Shown here piece after piece: positions 25,751 through 34,416 of a stretch of DNA of 64,000 nt (its first letter is position 1; every line of letters begins with the position of its first letter). Source of the DNA: Gluconacetobacter diazotrophicus PA1 5 (lineage in GTDB: Bacteria; Pseudomonadota; Alphaproteobacteria; Acetobacterales; Acetobacteraceae); the NCBI RefSeq assembly GCF_000067045.1, contig NC_010125.1:832001-896000 (forward strand), read 5' to 3'. Below the pieces are notes generated by a model, which was given only the letters and a program-made list of their open reading frames with translations, was not told where the DNA came from and ran no database searches. The translations under genes and the position numbers were made by a program.

Positions 25751-26065
25751 GGAAGTTCTCCCTTTTTCCAACCGGGTTGCACTCTGGCGGTCATGTCGCG
25801 CATGCCTTGCCCTTATGGACCATGCCATCCGTTCATGGCGATTGCGGCTTTGCACCGTCTTGCCGGGCGTCATGTCGCCTGGCGACACAGTCGCTATATG
25901 GGGCTTCCGCCTGCGTCATGCACAGGCCACGCCACCACGAACGGAGACGTCACGCCGGGGGCGGACGTCGATCGGGGGGCGTATCATGCGCCCTGCCCGT
26001 GACAGGTTCCCAGGCGGGGCTTTGCGACAGGTCGGCCTGCCGTCCCGCGCTTCGCTCCCTCCCGT
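25751..26065. other. 315-bp intergenic region with a 15-bp palindrome
   Basis: No gene is recognised. A palindrome TGTCGCC-T-GGCGACA lies at 25873-25887, about 125 bp upstream of the YidB-like start, next to TATATG; it could be an operator for that gene. The rest shows no structure that I can interpret. Confidence 0.4.
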
Positions 26066-26239
26066 TTACTCGGCGTCGGCCGACGTCGATCCGCCGGTGG
26101 AGGGGGGGTCGCTGGCCGGAAAGCTCTCGTCCAGTCCCTCGTCCAGCTTGGCCTCCGTTTCGGCGCGGCCCGGTTTTTTCTTTTCGTCCTGGGGTTTGTC
26201 CGTGCGGGGGGCGGCGCCCGCCATGGCCGTTCTCGACAT
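26066..26239 (-). CDS. Small acidic hypothetical protein with DESFPASDPP motif
   Basis: A 57-residue polar protein with no hydrophobic segment. Its C-terminal half, AKLDEGLDESFPASDPPSTG, matches a motif common at the ends of small uncharacterised alphaproteobacterial proteins. The N-terminal half is rich in Lys, Asp and Glu (PQDEKKKPGRAETE) and is probably disordered. The ATG at 26239 is preceded on the minus strand by GGAGG (GGAGGTCATC), a good ribosome site, which decides the start over a TTG at 26269. Function unknown. Confidence 0.7.
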   Translation of the reverse strand: MSRTAMAGAAPRTDKPQDEKKKPGRAETEAKLDEGLDESFPASDPPSTGGSTSADAE

Positions 26240-26348
26240 GATGACCTCCAATGTTGGCTCATGCGACAACGGCTGAACGTGAGTCGCGGCCGGATGTTTC
26301 CCACCCTATCGGCTATGTGATACGTGGGCGGGGCGCCGGGCAGCGTGT

Positions 26349-26378
26349 CCGTGTCCCAGGGTCCCGTGTCCCAGGGTT
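26349..26378. repeat. Tandem 15-bp duplication
   Basis: CCGTGTCCCAGGGTC at 26349-26363 is repeated at 26364-26378 with one difference in the last base. It lies in the non-coding gap between a small hypothetical gene and plsC. Confidence 0.75.
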
Positions 26379-26536
26379 CCGCGGGGCGTCGATTGACTGG
26401 GCCCCGATTGATGATGCATGACCGTCGGCGGCCGGCCCCGGTTTGGGCCGCCACGTTATCCGGGCTATGATCGGTACATGATTTCTGTTCCTTTCCGCGT
26501 TTCGCGCCTCATGCCCCCCTGTCCGGGGTGTCGGGC

Positions 26537-27508
26537 ATGACCGGGCGCCGGGCCGGGCGCCGTCGGGCCATGGTGCTGCCCGATGACGGGCCGGCTGACG
26601 GTCCCGATGTGGGGTTCGCTCCTCGCGGCCGGTTCCCGGCACGGCTGCGCGCGACGGCGCGTCTGGTCGCGATCGCGGTATGGGTGCCCCTGTCGGTCGG
26701 TTTCGAAGCCCTGCTGCTGCTGGTGCCCGGCACTGCGAAGATCCGCTGGACCCGTGTGATCTGGGGCATGCTCTGCCGGCTGCTGTCGCTGGACATCAGG
26801 GTGATCGGCACCCGGGCCGGCACGGTGGGCGGCGCCCGCGCGCGGGCGCGGGGCGAACGCCCGGTGATCTATGTCTCCAACCATGCATCATGGCTGGACG
26901 TGCCCGTGCTGGGAACCGTCCTGCCGTCCGTATTCGTGGCCAAGGGCGATATCGGCAACTGGCCGATCATGGGAACCGTGTCGCGCATCGGGCGCACGAT
27001 CTTCGTCAGCCGCCAGCGCAGCACGACGGGGCGCGAGCGGGACGAGATGGTCGGACGCCTGATCAACGGCGACAACCTGGTCCTGTTTCCGGAAGGAACC
27101 TCATCCGACGGTGCGCGGGTCCTGCCGTTCATGTCGGCGTTCTTCGCGATCGCCAAGATGCCGGCCCTGCGCAAGGGGGCCGACACCCAGCCCCCGATGC
27201 TGACCTACGCGCCGGGGATGGCACCGCTGATCCAGCCGGTCTCGCTGGTCTATGACCGGCTGGACGGGCTGAACGTGAACCGCCACCGCCGGGCGGTGTT
27301 CTCCTGGTATGGCGACATGGACCTGGCGCCGCACGTGTGGCAACTGGCGCAGTGGCGTTCGATGCGCGCCACCGTGATGCTGCATCCGGCCCTGGACCCC
27401 GACGATTTTCCCAGCCGCAAGGCCCTGGCCCAGGCGGCCTGGAACGCGGTCGCCGAGGGTGCTGCCCTGTTGCGGCGCAACGCGGACGCCGAGACGCCCG
27501 TTAAGTAG
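26537..27508 (+). CDS. plsC: 1-acyl-sn-glycerol-3-phosphate acyltransferase
   Basis: PlsC acylates lysophosphatidic acid to phosphatidic acid at the inner membrane. The 323-residue product has an N-terminal hydrophobic segment (LVAIAVWVPLSVGFEALLLLV), the catalytic NHASWLD motif (NHx4D, near residue 118), the substrate motif VLFPEGTSSDG near residue 182, and GRTIFVSRQ. It is longer than E. coli PlsC (about 245) through both termini, so an acyltransferase acting on another lipid such as ornithine lipid cannot be excluded. ATG 26537 is preferred to GTG 26528. Its stop overlaps the convergent small gene by 8 bp. Confidence 0.88.
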   Translation: MTGRRAGRRRAMVLPDDGPADGPDVGFAPRGRFPARLRATARLVAIAVWVPLSVGFEALLLLVPGTAKIRWTRVIWGMLCRLLSLDIRVIGTRAGTVGGARARARGERPVIYVSNHASWLDVPVLGTVLPSVFVAKGDIGNWPIMGTVSRIGRTIFVSRQRSTTGRERDEMVGRLINGDNLVLFPEGTSSDGARVLPFMSAFFAIAKMPALRKGADTQPPMLTYAPGMAPLIQPVSLVYDRLDGLNVNRHRRAVFSWYGDMDLAPHVWQLAQWRSMRATVMLHPALDPDDFPSRKALAQAAWNAVAEGAALLRRNADAETPVK

Positions 27509-27734
27509 GTCCGCGGCCATGGCGGCGGGCGCGCGGATGCTCGGGCCATTCCATCAGGACATTTTCCACGGCCAGCGGGTCGGTGCGTTCGGCCTCGGCG
27601 AACAATTCGTCCGCGTGGGCCTGCTGGCCCTCTTCCTCGGCCCGTAGGGCAGCCTCGGCCAGGCGTCGCGCCTGTTCGTGCTTGTCCGGCCCGGTGTTGG
27701 CCGGTGCGTCGTCGTCTTCGATGAAGCGGGGCAT
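27501..27734 (-). CDS. Small charged hypothetical protein (77 aa)
   Basis: A soluble, Glu/Ala/Arg-rich protein (ARRLAEAALRAEEEGQQA) likely forming helices, with ADELFAEAERTDPLAVENVL in the middle and an Arg-rich end. The ATG at 27734 is preceded by GGAGAA on the minus strand. Codon third positions are G/C-rich. No family recognised. Its 3' end overlaps plsC by 8 bp. Confidence 0.65.
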   Translation of the reverse strand: MPRFIEDDDAPANTGPDKHEQARRLAEAALRAEEEGQQAHADELFAEAERTDPLAVENVLMEWPEHPRARRHGRGPT

Positions 27735-27894
27735 GGGTCGTTCTCCTTGTCCGACAAATAATGTGTGGCGCGGCGCGGCGGTTTTTACCCCCATGGCGGC
27801 AAAGCAGGCATGCCGCCCGGGTTCGCCGCGAACCGGTCCCCGGCTCAACCGTTCTTCCGTCATGCGAACCATGCCTGGAAGGACGCGCGATTCA

Positions 27895-28233
27895 ATGCAT
27901 CACACCCTCACCAAACCGGCGGCGGGCCTTGCGCTGCTGATGATGCTGGCTGCCTGCGGCCAGGCCGGGGCGCCCACCACCGCCGATATCCAGCAGGTGA
28001 TCCGCAGCGCGATGCAGACGGAGAACCAAAAGGCGTCCGGCATGACGCTCGGCCTGTTCAGCGGCCCGTATGATCCGGCGGATCTGGTGATTTCCCATGC
28101 GGACTGCACGGCGCAGGACAATGGCGTCTATCGCTGTGCGGTGACCGCCGTGACGAAAAACGGCACGAATACGGCGCAACTTTCCTTCAAGAAGGTCGAT
28201 GGGCGCTGGACCCTCGTGCAGAATGTCGGTTGA
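27895..28233 (+). CDS. Small lipoprotein (112 aa)
   Basis: The N-terminus MHHTLTKPAAGLALLMMLAACGQ has a lipobox (LAAC), so the mature protein is lipid-anchored at Cys21, in the inner or outer membrane. The mature 92 residues include a pair of Cys (HADCTAQDNGVYRCAV) that could form a disulfide, and end with KKVDGRWTLVQNVG, a short lipoprotein pattern seen in small beta-rich domains. No family was recognised. Confidence 0.72.
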   Translation: MHHTLTKPAAGLALLMMLAACGQAGAPTTADIQQVIRSAMQTENQKASGMTLGLFSGPYDPADLVISHADCTAQDNGVYRCAVTAVTKNGTNTAQLSFKKVDGRWTLVQNVG

Positions 28234-28362
28234 GGGCGATCGGTCCCTGAAACGGGGCAGGCAGGATCGGGTCGGTGCTACCGTGGGATAACCAGACGGA
28301 ATTTATTGTAATTCTGGAACTTCGCACCTGTTTTGGTGTTGCTGTGACAGGAGAAAGTCGTG

Positions 28363-28551
28363 ATGGCAGATCTTCATCGCCCGGGTGGATATCATCGAGG
28401 CGCATGGCGTATCGCCTGCGTGATTGGGGCGGCGGTGGCGCTGGGTGGCTGCTATGACCACCGCGATCATTATCGCGACCATTATGGTCGCGGTGACCAT
28501 CAGGATCGCGGCCCATACGTCCATGGCGGCGGGGGTGGCAATGGCTGGTAA
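28363..28551 (+). CDS. Small His/Asp/Gly-rich lipoprotein (62 aa)
   Basis: The N-terminal part (WRIACVIGAAVALGGC) is a signal peptide with a likely lipobox LGGC. The mature part, YDHRDHYRDHYGRGDHQDRG followed by a Gly-rich tail, is very rich in His and Asp and could bind metal; this is inference only. An overlapping frame is also open but lacks a sensible product. The ATG at 28363 follows GGAGAAAGTCG, a reasonable ribosome site. Confidence 0.55.
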   Translation: MADLHRPGGYHRGAWRIACVIGAAVALGGCYDHRDHYRDHYGRGDHQDRGPYVHGGGGGNGW

Positions 28552-28746
28552 AGGGTCCTCGGCGACGGGATGCGTGTCTTATAATGTTAACGCGCATCCG
28601 GGCACGATCGGGATTATGAAGGCGTAACGACCCGTGTCGGGATACGATACGGCGATGCTGCAGAAAAGTCCGGCTCTCGCCATGATTCGAGCACAGGCGA
28701 TGGCCATTTCTGACGCTGTTGTGTGGTTTTCAGCAGGAGAACGGCA

Positions 28747-28881
28747 ATGGTCTATCTGGGAATGATGAGCCTGGTTTCCGGGCTGCTCATTGCATGCGGC
28801 ATCCAGGTTGCGCGATTTGTCGACACCCGGATCGATCCCGACCTGTCGGCGCTGAACCGTTCGGCCGGTCTGGACATCTGA
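28747..28881 (+). CDS. Small membrane protein (44 aa)
   Basis: A short frame beginning MVYLGMMSLVSGLLIACGIQ, hydrophobic through about residue 24, followed by a polar tail RFVDTRIDPDLSALNRSAG. A good ribosome site (AGGAGAA) lies 7 bases before the ATG. It probably is a single-pass membrane peptide. No family recognised, and coding is supported only by the ribosome site and composition. Confidence 0.5.
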   Translation: MVYLGMMSLVSGLLIACGIQVARFVDTRIDPDLSALNRSAGLDI

Positions 28882-28986
28882 ATTTCGGCAGGCAAAGCTT
28901 TTCAGGCCGCGCAGGCGCGAAGCGGCAGGAAAACGACGTGCCGATGCTTGCGCTGCCATAGCGAGTTCTGCGGGAGATCCCAATAC

Positions 28987-29409
28987 ATGATCCGTTCTTA
29001 CCTGTTCGCCGGCCTGACGCTGGCCGCGCCTGTCCTGGCCGTGGCGCCGGCCGAGGCGCGGACGCAGCACGTGACCGGCCAGTTCACCCCGGCCGCCGGC
29101 GTGACGGAAACCCCGAGCGGCAGCGTCACCGCCACGCTGGACGACAAGAAAAACCTTGTGACCTACCATATCACCTGGAAGGGACTCAGCGGCCCGGTCA
29201 TGGCCGCCCATTTCCACGGTCCCGCCGATCCGGGGCAGGATGCCGGGGTGCTGGCGCCGATCAGCGGCCCGTATACCAGCCCGTTGCGCGGCGCCGTCAT
29301 CCTGACGCCCGAGCAGGTGACGGCGCTGCGGGCCGGCCGCGTCTACGTCAATCTGCACACCGCCGCCCATCCGGATGGCGAGGCCCGGGCCCAGTTGCAG
29401 GTTCGCTGA
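28987..29409 (+). CDS. Exported CHRD-domain protein
   Basis: A 140-residue exported protein. The signal peptide (SYLFAGLTLAAPVLAVAPAEA) precedes a CHRD domain, recognised by GQFTPAAGVTETPSGSVTAT, the AAHFHGPADPGQDAGVLAPI segment and GRVYVNLHTAAHPDGEARAQ at the end. CHRD domains occur in chordin and in many bacterial exported proteins of unknown function. A hairpin follows the gene. Good confidence in the family, none in a specific role. Confidence 0.85.
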   Translation: MIRSYLFAGLTLAAPVLAVAPAEARTQHVTGQFTPAAGVTETPSGSVTATLDDKKNLVTYHITWKGLSGPVMAAHFHGPADPGQDAGVLAPISGPYTSPLRGAVILTPEQVTALRAGRVYVNLHTAAHPDGEARAQLQVR

Positions 29410-29418
29410 TTGCAGGGC

Positions 29419-29442
29419 GTCCCCCGGCGATGGCCGGGGGAC
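29419..29442. terminator. Hairpin between convergent small genes
   Basis: GTCCCCCGGC (29419-29428), loop GATG, and GCCGGGGGAC (29433-29442) form a perfect 10-bp stem just after the CHRD gene, with no T tract. Confidence 0.6.
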
Positions 29443-29447
29443 CCTAT

Positions 29448-29600
29448 TCACTGGCCCAGGGGAATCGTCGGTGACAGCAGGATGCTCAGCGCAATCGCGA
29501 CCAGCATCAACAGGATGACGGCAACCCCGCCCAGTGTCTGTTTTGTGGTGTCCGACAGTTTGTGGCCGGCCGGATAGCCGGCCATGCGTTTACCGAACAT
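29448..29600 (-). CDS. Small single-pass membrane protein (50 aa)
   Basis: The product begins MFGKRMAGYPAGHKLSDTTK and continues with one hydrophobic helix (LGGVAVILLMLVAIALSILL) ending SPTIPLGQ. The upstream minus-strand sequence has GGAGAT before the ATG. Its GC3 is high and the helix is clean, so coding is likely. No family recognised; conserved relatives could be searched for using the GYPAGHKLSD motif. Confidence 0.6.
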   Translation of the reverse strand: MFGKRMAGYPAGHKLSDTTKQTLGGVAVILLMLVAIALSILLSPTIPLGQ

Positions 29601-29735
29601 GATATCGATCTCCATCCGGGGCCGGATTCACGCCCCGACAGGCCGCATGTGGGGGCGTGGCGCCCGGGCGCAAGCGGTCGTCCGGCGGAGCGCGACGATG
29701 TGATGGTGCCAAGGTGATGTGTCCGGGTGATGGCG

Positions 29736-30488
29736 TCAGGCGGCCGTCAGTACGCTCAGTACGCTGCATTCGATGATCAGGGCGGTGGCGCCCAGGATGT
29801 CGCCGGTCTGTCCGCCGACCTGGCGCCGGGCCATCCGGCCCATCAATATTGCCGCCGCGCAGGCGGCCAGGCAGACGCTGCCCGTCTGGAACTGCGTCAG
29901 CGTCAGCCGCGCGGCGATCACGGGCGTCAGCAGGCTGGCGACCAGAACGGGCGGCGGAATGCGCGTCATCGTGGCGGCCATTCCATCCTGGCGGGCCGGG
30001 GGCAGCACCGCCACCAGGCCGGCCATCGCGGCCCGGCCCAGGCCCCCGGCCACCGCCATGGCCGCGACGGGGTGCGGCAGGTCCGCCGCCGCCGTCGCCC
30101 GGATCAGCAGCGCCAGGCCCAGCGCCATGACCCCGTAACTGCCCACGCGGCTGTCGCGCATGATCGCCAGCTTGCGCGCGGCGTCCCGGCCGCCGCCGAA
30201 CCCGTCGGCCATGTCGGCCAGCCCGTCCTCGTGCAGTCCCCCGGTCAGCAGGATCTGCGCCGCGACGGCCCATCCCGCCGCCGGCAGGCGGCCGATGCCG
30301 GCCTCAGCCAGCACGGTCAGGACGGTGCCCCCCAAGGCCCCGATCGCCAGCCCCGCCAGGGGCCATGTCCAGGCCGACCGCGCCAGGTCGACGCCCGTGC
30401 TGCCCCGCGCCAGCCAGGACACCGGCAGCCGGGTCAGCAGGCCCAGGCCCGTGGCGAGGTCCGCGCGGACTCGGGTAAGCCAGGTCAT
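29736..30488 (-). CDS. cobS: Adenosylcobinamide-GDP ribazoletransferase
   Basis: CobS joins adenosylcobinamide-GDP to alpha-ribazole, the last step of cobalamin assembly, at the inner membrane. The 250-residue product has the family motif LLTGGLHEDGLADMADGFGGG (with the acidic D-x-x-D-x-x-D pattern), KLAIMRDSRVGSYGVMAL, and GGLGRAAMAG, plus several hydrophobic helices. Its ATG overlaps the cobT stop by 4 bases, so the genes are co-transcribed and translationally coupled. Confidence 0.94.
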   Translation of the reverse strand: MTWLTRVRADLATGLGLLTRLPVSWLARGSTGVDLARSAWTWPLAGLAIGALGGTVLTVLAEAGIGRLPAAGWAVAAQILLTGGLHEDGLADMADGFGGGRDAARKLAIMRDSRVGSYGVMALGLALLIRATAAADLPHPVAAMAVAGGLGRAAMAGLVAVLPPARQDGMAATMTRIPPPVLVASLLTPVIAARLTLTQFQTGSVCLAACAAAILMGRMARRQVGGQTGDILGATALIIECSVLSVLTAA

Positions 30489-31537
30489 GTTTCCCCGCTG
30501 ACTTTCTTCTCGCTGACTTCGGCCTCGGCGAATGTCGCCATGCCGCCATGACAGGCTGCCGCCGCGCGCAGCAGCGGCACGGCCAGCGCCGCGCCCGATG
30601 CCTCGCCCAGGCGCAGGCCCAGATTCAGCAACGGTTCCAGCCCCAGATGCCGGGCCAGGACGCCATGAGCGGCCTCGGCCGACCGGTGCGACAGGACGGT
30701 ATGGGCCAGCCCGTCCGGGTTCAGCCGCAGCAGGGGCGCCGCCGCCGCCGTGCAGATGAACCCGTCCAGCACGACCGGCACGCGCTTCTGCCGCGCCGCC
30801 AGGACCGCGCCCAGGATGGCCGCCATTTCGTACCCGCCCAGGCACCGCGCCAGTGCCAGCGGGTCGCCGGCGTGGCCGGCGTGACGGGCCAGCGCGGCGT
30901 CGATCGTCCGGGCCTTGCGCGCCACGCCGTCCGCGTCCGATCCCGCGCCCGGTCCGGCCCAGTCCGCGCCGCTGCCGCCGTACAGGGATGCCGCCAGCGC
31001 GGCGGCGGCGGTGGTGTTGCCGATCCCCATCTCGCCCAGGCACAGCAGGTCGGTTTCCGCTTCGACCGCGTCATGGCCGGTGGCGACCGCCGCCAGGAAT
31101 GCGTCCTGGTCCATGGCCGGGGCGACGGTGAAATCCGCGGTCGGGGCCAGGTCCATCATGGGCACCACCGTCAGCCCGGCCCCGGCGACGCGCGCGATCT
31201 GGTTGATCGCCGCCCCACCCGCCGCGAAATTGGCGACCATCTGCGCGGTGACGCTGGCGGGCCATGGCGACACGCCCCGCGCGACGACCCCGTGGTTGCC
31301 GGCGAAGACGACCACCCGCACCCGGTCCAGCGCCGGTCTCTCCCGGCCCTGCCATGCCCCCAGCCACGCCGCCAGTTCTTCCAGGCGTCCCAGGCTGCCG
31401 GGCGGCTTCGTCAGCGTGGCCTCGCGTGCGGCGATGGCGTACCGTGCCGCCTCGTCCGGCGGCGGCAGGTCCGCGCAGGCCGCGCGCAGGGCATCCGGCG
31501 TGGGAAAGGGCAGGGAGGTGCGGCGCGGGGCTGGCAT
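30485..31537 (-). CDS. cobT: Nicotinate-nucleotide-dimethylbenzimidazole phosphoribosyltransferase
   Basis: CobT activates dimethylbenzimidazole to alpha-ribazole phosphate for the lower ligand of cobalamin. The 350-residue product matches the family length; visible motifs are KPPGSLGRLEELAAWLG at the start, VVFAGNHGVVARGVSPWP, LCLGEMGIGNTTAAAALA in the middle, and GLRLGEASGAALAVPLL with the catalytic Glu region near the C-terminus. The C-terminal few residues (SEKKVSGET) extend past the core. It is divergent from cobU, with 69 bp between the chosen starts; there is no room there for a cobalamin riboswitch. Confidence 0.95.
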   Translation of the reverse strand: MPAPRRTSLPFPTPDALRAACADLPPPDEAARYAIAAREATLTKPPGSLGRLEELAAWLGAWQGRERPALDRVRVVVFAGNHGVVARGVSPWPASVTAQMVANFAAGGAAINQIARVAGAGLTVVPMMDLAPTADFTVAPAMDQDAFLAAVATGHDAVEAETDLLCLGEMGIGNTTAAAALAASLYGGSGADWAGPGAGSDADGVARKARTIDAALARHAGHAGDPLALARCLGGYEMAAILGAVLAARQKRVPVVLDGFICTAAAAPLLRLNPDGLAHTVLSHRSAEAAHGVLARHLGLEPLLNLGLRLGEASGAALAVPLLRAAAACHGGMATFAEAEVSEKKVSGET

Positions 31538-31606
31538 GGCGCTTTTTGTGTGGCGTTATGCGCCGCGATGCAAGACAGCGTGGTGGGGGACAACGGGGGG
31601 CGCGCG

Positions 31607-32152
31607 ATGGAACCGGCGGGATGCGGGGCGGACAGACACGACGGAGCGGACTGGACCCTGGTTCTGGGCGGCGTCCGGTCGGGCAAGAGCCGCCATGCCG
31701 AGGCCCTGGTCACGGCGTGCCCGGGACCCTGGACCTATATCGCGACCGGCCGGGCCTGGGATGACGAGATGCGCCGGCGGATCGCCCATCACCGGGCCGC
31801 GCGCATCCCCGGCTGGCACACGGTCGAGGAACCGCTGGACCTTTCCGCCGCCCTGGACTGGGCCGGCGGGATGCCGGTCCTGGTGGATTGCCTGACGCTG
31901 TGGCTGACCAACCTGATCCTGGACGACCGCGATGTCGCGGCCGCGACGGAAGGGCTGCTGCAGGCCCTGTGGCGACGTCCGGCGCCGACCGTCCTGGTGG
32001 GGAACGAGGTGGGGCTGGGCATCGTGCCCGAAACGCCGCTCGGCCGCCGCTTCCGTGACGAGGCCGGGTGGCTGCACCAGGCGATCGCCCGCGATGCGCG
32101 GCGAGTCATGTTCGTGGTCGCGGGCCTGCCCCTGACGGTAAAGGACGGATAA
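31607..32152 (+). CDS. cobU: Adenosylcobinamide kinase / guanylyltransferase
   Basis: CobU (CobP) phosphorylates adenosylcobinamide and then guanylylates it. The 181-residue product has the P-loop LVLGGVRSGKSRHAE near residue 18, YIATGRAWDDEMRRRI and HHRAARIPGWHTVEEP with the guanylated His region, DCLTLWLTNLI, and GNEVGLGIVPETPLGRRFRD (about residue 140). An alternative ATG at 31568 adds 13 residues; the later start is favoured because of a GGGGGG stretch just upstream. Divergent from cobT-cobS, forming a complete nucleotide-loop set. Confidence 0.93.
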   Translation: MEPAGCGADRHDGADWTLVLGGVRSGKSRHAEALVTACPGPWTYIATGRAWDDEMRRRIAHHRAARIPGWHTVEEPLDLSAALDWAGGMPVLVDCLTLWLTNLILDDRDVAAATEGLLQALWRRPAPTVLVGNEVGLGIVPETPLGRRFRDEAGWLHQAIARDARRVMFVVAGLPLTVKDG

Positions 32153-32182
32153 GAGGCAGGACTTTTGAAACAGCCTCCGGTG

Positions 32183-33109
32183 CTACGCCGCGCGGGCCGA
32201 CCGGGCCCAGGGCGCGGTCGCGAAACGGCTTGCCAGATACTCCAGAAGTACCGATACCCGCGCCGGACGCGTCTGTCCCGGCGGGGTCACCAGATGGATC
32301 GCCACCGGCGTCACCTGCCATTCGGGCAGGACATTCACCAGCCGGCCGGCGGCCAGGTCATCCCAGATCATGAATTCCGGCAACAGCGCGATGCCCAGGC
32401 CGGCCAGCAGGAAGGGGCGAAACGCCTCGGCATTGTTGGCATGCAGCCGGCCGGGCTGCACGATCGTATACTCGCCGGCCTGGGCGTGATGCAGCCGGAT
32501 CTGCCCCGGCGTCGCGACGTTGGTGTAGACGAAGCCCGGAATCTGTTCCAGGTCGCGCGGGTGGGTGGGTTGTCCCACCCGTGCCAGCAGCCCGGGCGAC
32601 GCCACCATCAGCAGTCGCACCGTGCACAGCCGCCGCGCCCGCAGCGAGGAATCCGACAGCGACGCGATCCGCACGGCCAGGTCGTAGCCGCCGCCGACCA
32701 GGTCGACGATCTGGTCGCTGAATCCTATCGTGATGTCGATGTCCGGATAGGACGCCATGAAATCCGGCAGGACGGGTGCCAGATGCGCGATCCCGAAGGT
32801 CATCGGCGCGGTCATGCGAATCAGGCCGCGCGGATGCACCGTCTGCTCGCGGGCCTCGGCCTCGGCCATTTCTCCATCGGTCAGGATGCGCGTGGCGCGC
32901 TCCAGCGCGCCACGCCCGGTTTCGGTCAGCGAGAACTGCCGTGACGTGCGATGCAGCAGGGGCGACCCCAGCCGGTGTTCCAGCCGGCTGATCGCCTTGG
33001 ACACGGTGGGTTTCGAGATCTGTAGCTCTTCGGCCGTCCGCGCGAAGGACCCGGTTTCCACCACCTTGGCGAAGATGGCCCAGGCTTCCAGGTCGGGGAG
33101 TCGCGTCAT
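32183..33109 (-). CDS. LysR-family transcriptional regulator
   Basis: A 308-residue regulator. Residues 5-65 are the winged helix-turn-helix ([20 protein letters not shown] followed by [20 protein letters not shown]). The rest is the LysR ligand-binding domain of the CrgA-like group ([19 protein letters not shown] and [19 protein letters not shown]). It is divergent from the pirin-type gene, with 104 bp between starts. LysR regulators commonly control their divergent neighbour, so the pirin gene is the likely target; the inducer is unknown. Confidence 0.92.
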   Translation of the reverse strand: MTRLPDLEAWAIFAKVVETGSFARTAEELQISKPTVSKAISRLEHRLGSPLLHRTSRQFSLTETGRGALERATRILTDGEMAEAEAREQTVHPRGLIRMTAPMTFGIAHLAPVLPDFMASYPDIDITIGFSDQIVDLVGGGYDLAVRIASLSDSSLRARRLCTVRLLMVASPGLLARVGQPTHPRDLEQIPGFVYTNVATPGQIRLHHAQAGEYTIVQPGRLHANNAEAFRPFLLAGLGIALLPEFMIWDDLAAGRLVNVLPEWQVTPVAIHLVTPPGQTRPARVSVLLEYLASRFATAPWARSARAA

Positions 33110-33213
33110 GTCGTTTCCAGAACCTATGTGTTTCCACCATTTCCATTTTTTACGATGCCCGTTGCGCCTATCTTCTGTCCAGACACAACCCGCCAGGGAC
33201 AGGAGAAATTCCC

Positions 33214-33915
33214 ATGATCGATATCCGTCCGTTTGCCAGTCTCGGTGCCGCCAACCACGGTTGGCTGGATGCGCGGCATCATTTCTCGTTCGCCGATTAT
33301 CACGATCCGGCGCGGATGGGCTGGGGTGCCCTGCGCGTCTGGAATGACGACGCCATCGCGCCGGGCACCGGTTTTCCGTCGCATCCGCACCGGGATATGG
33401 AAATCATCACCTATGTCCGCGAGGGGGCGATCACCCACCGCGACAGCCTGGGCAATCATGGCCGGACCGAGGCCGGCGACGTGCAGGTCATGTCCGCCGG
33501 TACCGGCATCGTCCATAGCGAATTCAATCTGGAAGAGCGGACGACGCGCCTTTTCCAGATCTGGATCCTGCCCACGGCGCGGGGACACGCGCCGTCATGG
33601 GGCGCGCGTCCCTTCCCCAGGGGCGAACGTGCGGGGCGGTTCGTCGTCCTGGCCTCGGGCTATGACGACGATGCGGGGGCGTTGCGCATTCACAGTGACG
33701 CGCGGGTCGTCGCGGCCACCCTGCGCAAGGGACAGAGCGTCGACTATCCGCTGGGCGCCGAACGCGTGGCCTATCTGGTGCCGGCCAGCGGCGCGGTCGA
33801 GGTCGAAGGAAAGCGGGTGGCGGCGCGCGACGGGGCGGCGATTTCGGAAACCGAGACCGTGCGTGTGACCGCGCTGGAGGATTCCGAACTGGTCCTGGTC
33901 GACAGCGCAGCCTGA
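33214..33915 (+). CDS. Pirin-family bicupin (YhaK-type)
   Basis: A 233-residue cytoplasmic protein with two cupin domains. The metal-binding N-terminal cupin has [16 protein letters not shown] (His residues with Glu) and [18 protein letters not shown]; the second cupin begins near residue 145. Some pirin proteins act as quercetinases and others respond to redox stress. In E. coli the yhaK gene is controlled by the adjacent LysR regulator YhaJ; the arrangement here is similar. The 5' gap holds the probable regulator binding sites. Confidence 0.92.
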   Translation: MIDIRPFASLGAANHGWLDARHHFSFADYHDPARMGWGALRVWNDDAIAPGTGFPSHPHRDMEIITYVREGAITHRDSLGNHGRTEAGDVQVMSAGTGIVHSEFNLEERTTRLFQIWILPTARGHAPSWGARPFPRGERAGRFVVLASGYDDDAGALRIHSDARVVAATLRKGQSVDYPLGAERVAYLVPASGAVEVEGKRVAARDGAAISETETVRVTALEDSELVLVDSAA

Positions 33916-34416
33916 AGCGCGGGGTAGCGGGGGGCGGGTCGCGAAATCGGACCGGAATATGGTCGGTTTTCCGGTCCCGCCGACGGTGGCCGGAGTCCCG
34001 CCGGCCTCGTGAACCGGCGGGCGGCGCCCGCGCGCTCCGTTTTTCATCGGTGCGGCGGGCGCCCGCGCGACATGGGGGAAGGGTGGGCGGCGGCCTGGGA
34101 CGATTTTGTCAGAATCGTTATATAATATAGGAAAAATAAAATACGACTGCTCTTTCCTTCCAAGAGGGGGTGCGATCTGTGTTTCGTCCTGCAAGAAAAA
34201 AATGCAATCCGTCATGGCTTTGACTTGACATGTGCCCGTGCAGGGTCGAGATGATGCCGAAGAACGAGGTATTTCATTGACCTCAGTTCGGGCGGGTATC
34301 CGGCATGGTGGGAACGAAACGGCTTTTCGGGATTTCCGTTCGGACCATGGGCCCATGGCGCTGGCGCGCTACCGCCCGGACGATGGCCATCAGGACAAGC
34401 GGAAGGTTGTATTTAT
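33916..34416. other. 500-bp region between the pirin and H1-like genes
   Basis: It holds two hairpins: one at 33949-33977, and a GC-rich GCGGGC/GCCCGC element near 34015-34031, followed by TCCGTTTTTC, which may be a second terminator. The part at 34100-34270 is AT-rich. TTGACA at about 34225 lies before the H1-like gene but lacks a good -10 at 17 bp. I see no coding frame. Confidence 0.4.
33949..33977 (+). terminator. Hairpin after the pirin-type gene
   Basis: GGACCGGAA (33949-33957) pairs with TTCCGGTCC (33969-33977) in a 9-bp stem; no T tract follows. Confidence 0.5.

Noticed and set aside
31538-31606. Possible cobalamin riboswitch between cobT and cobU
   Set aside because: The gap is 69 bp at most, far too short for a B12 riboswitch, and no B12-box motif is present.
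34105-34130. TTGTCA and TATAAT as a promoter upstream of the H1-like gene
   Set aside because: The spacing is about 9 bp instead of 16-18, so the pair cannot act as a sigma-70 promoter.
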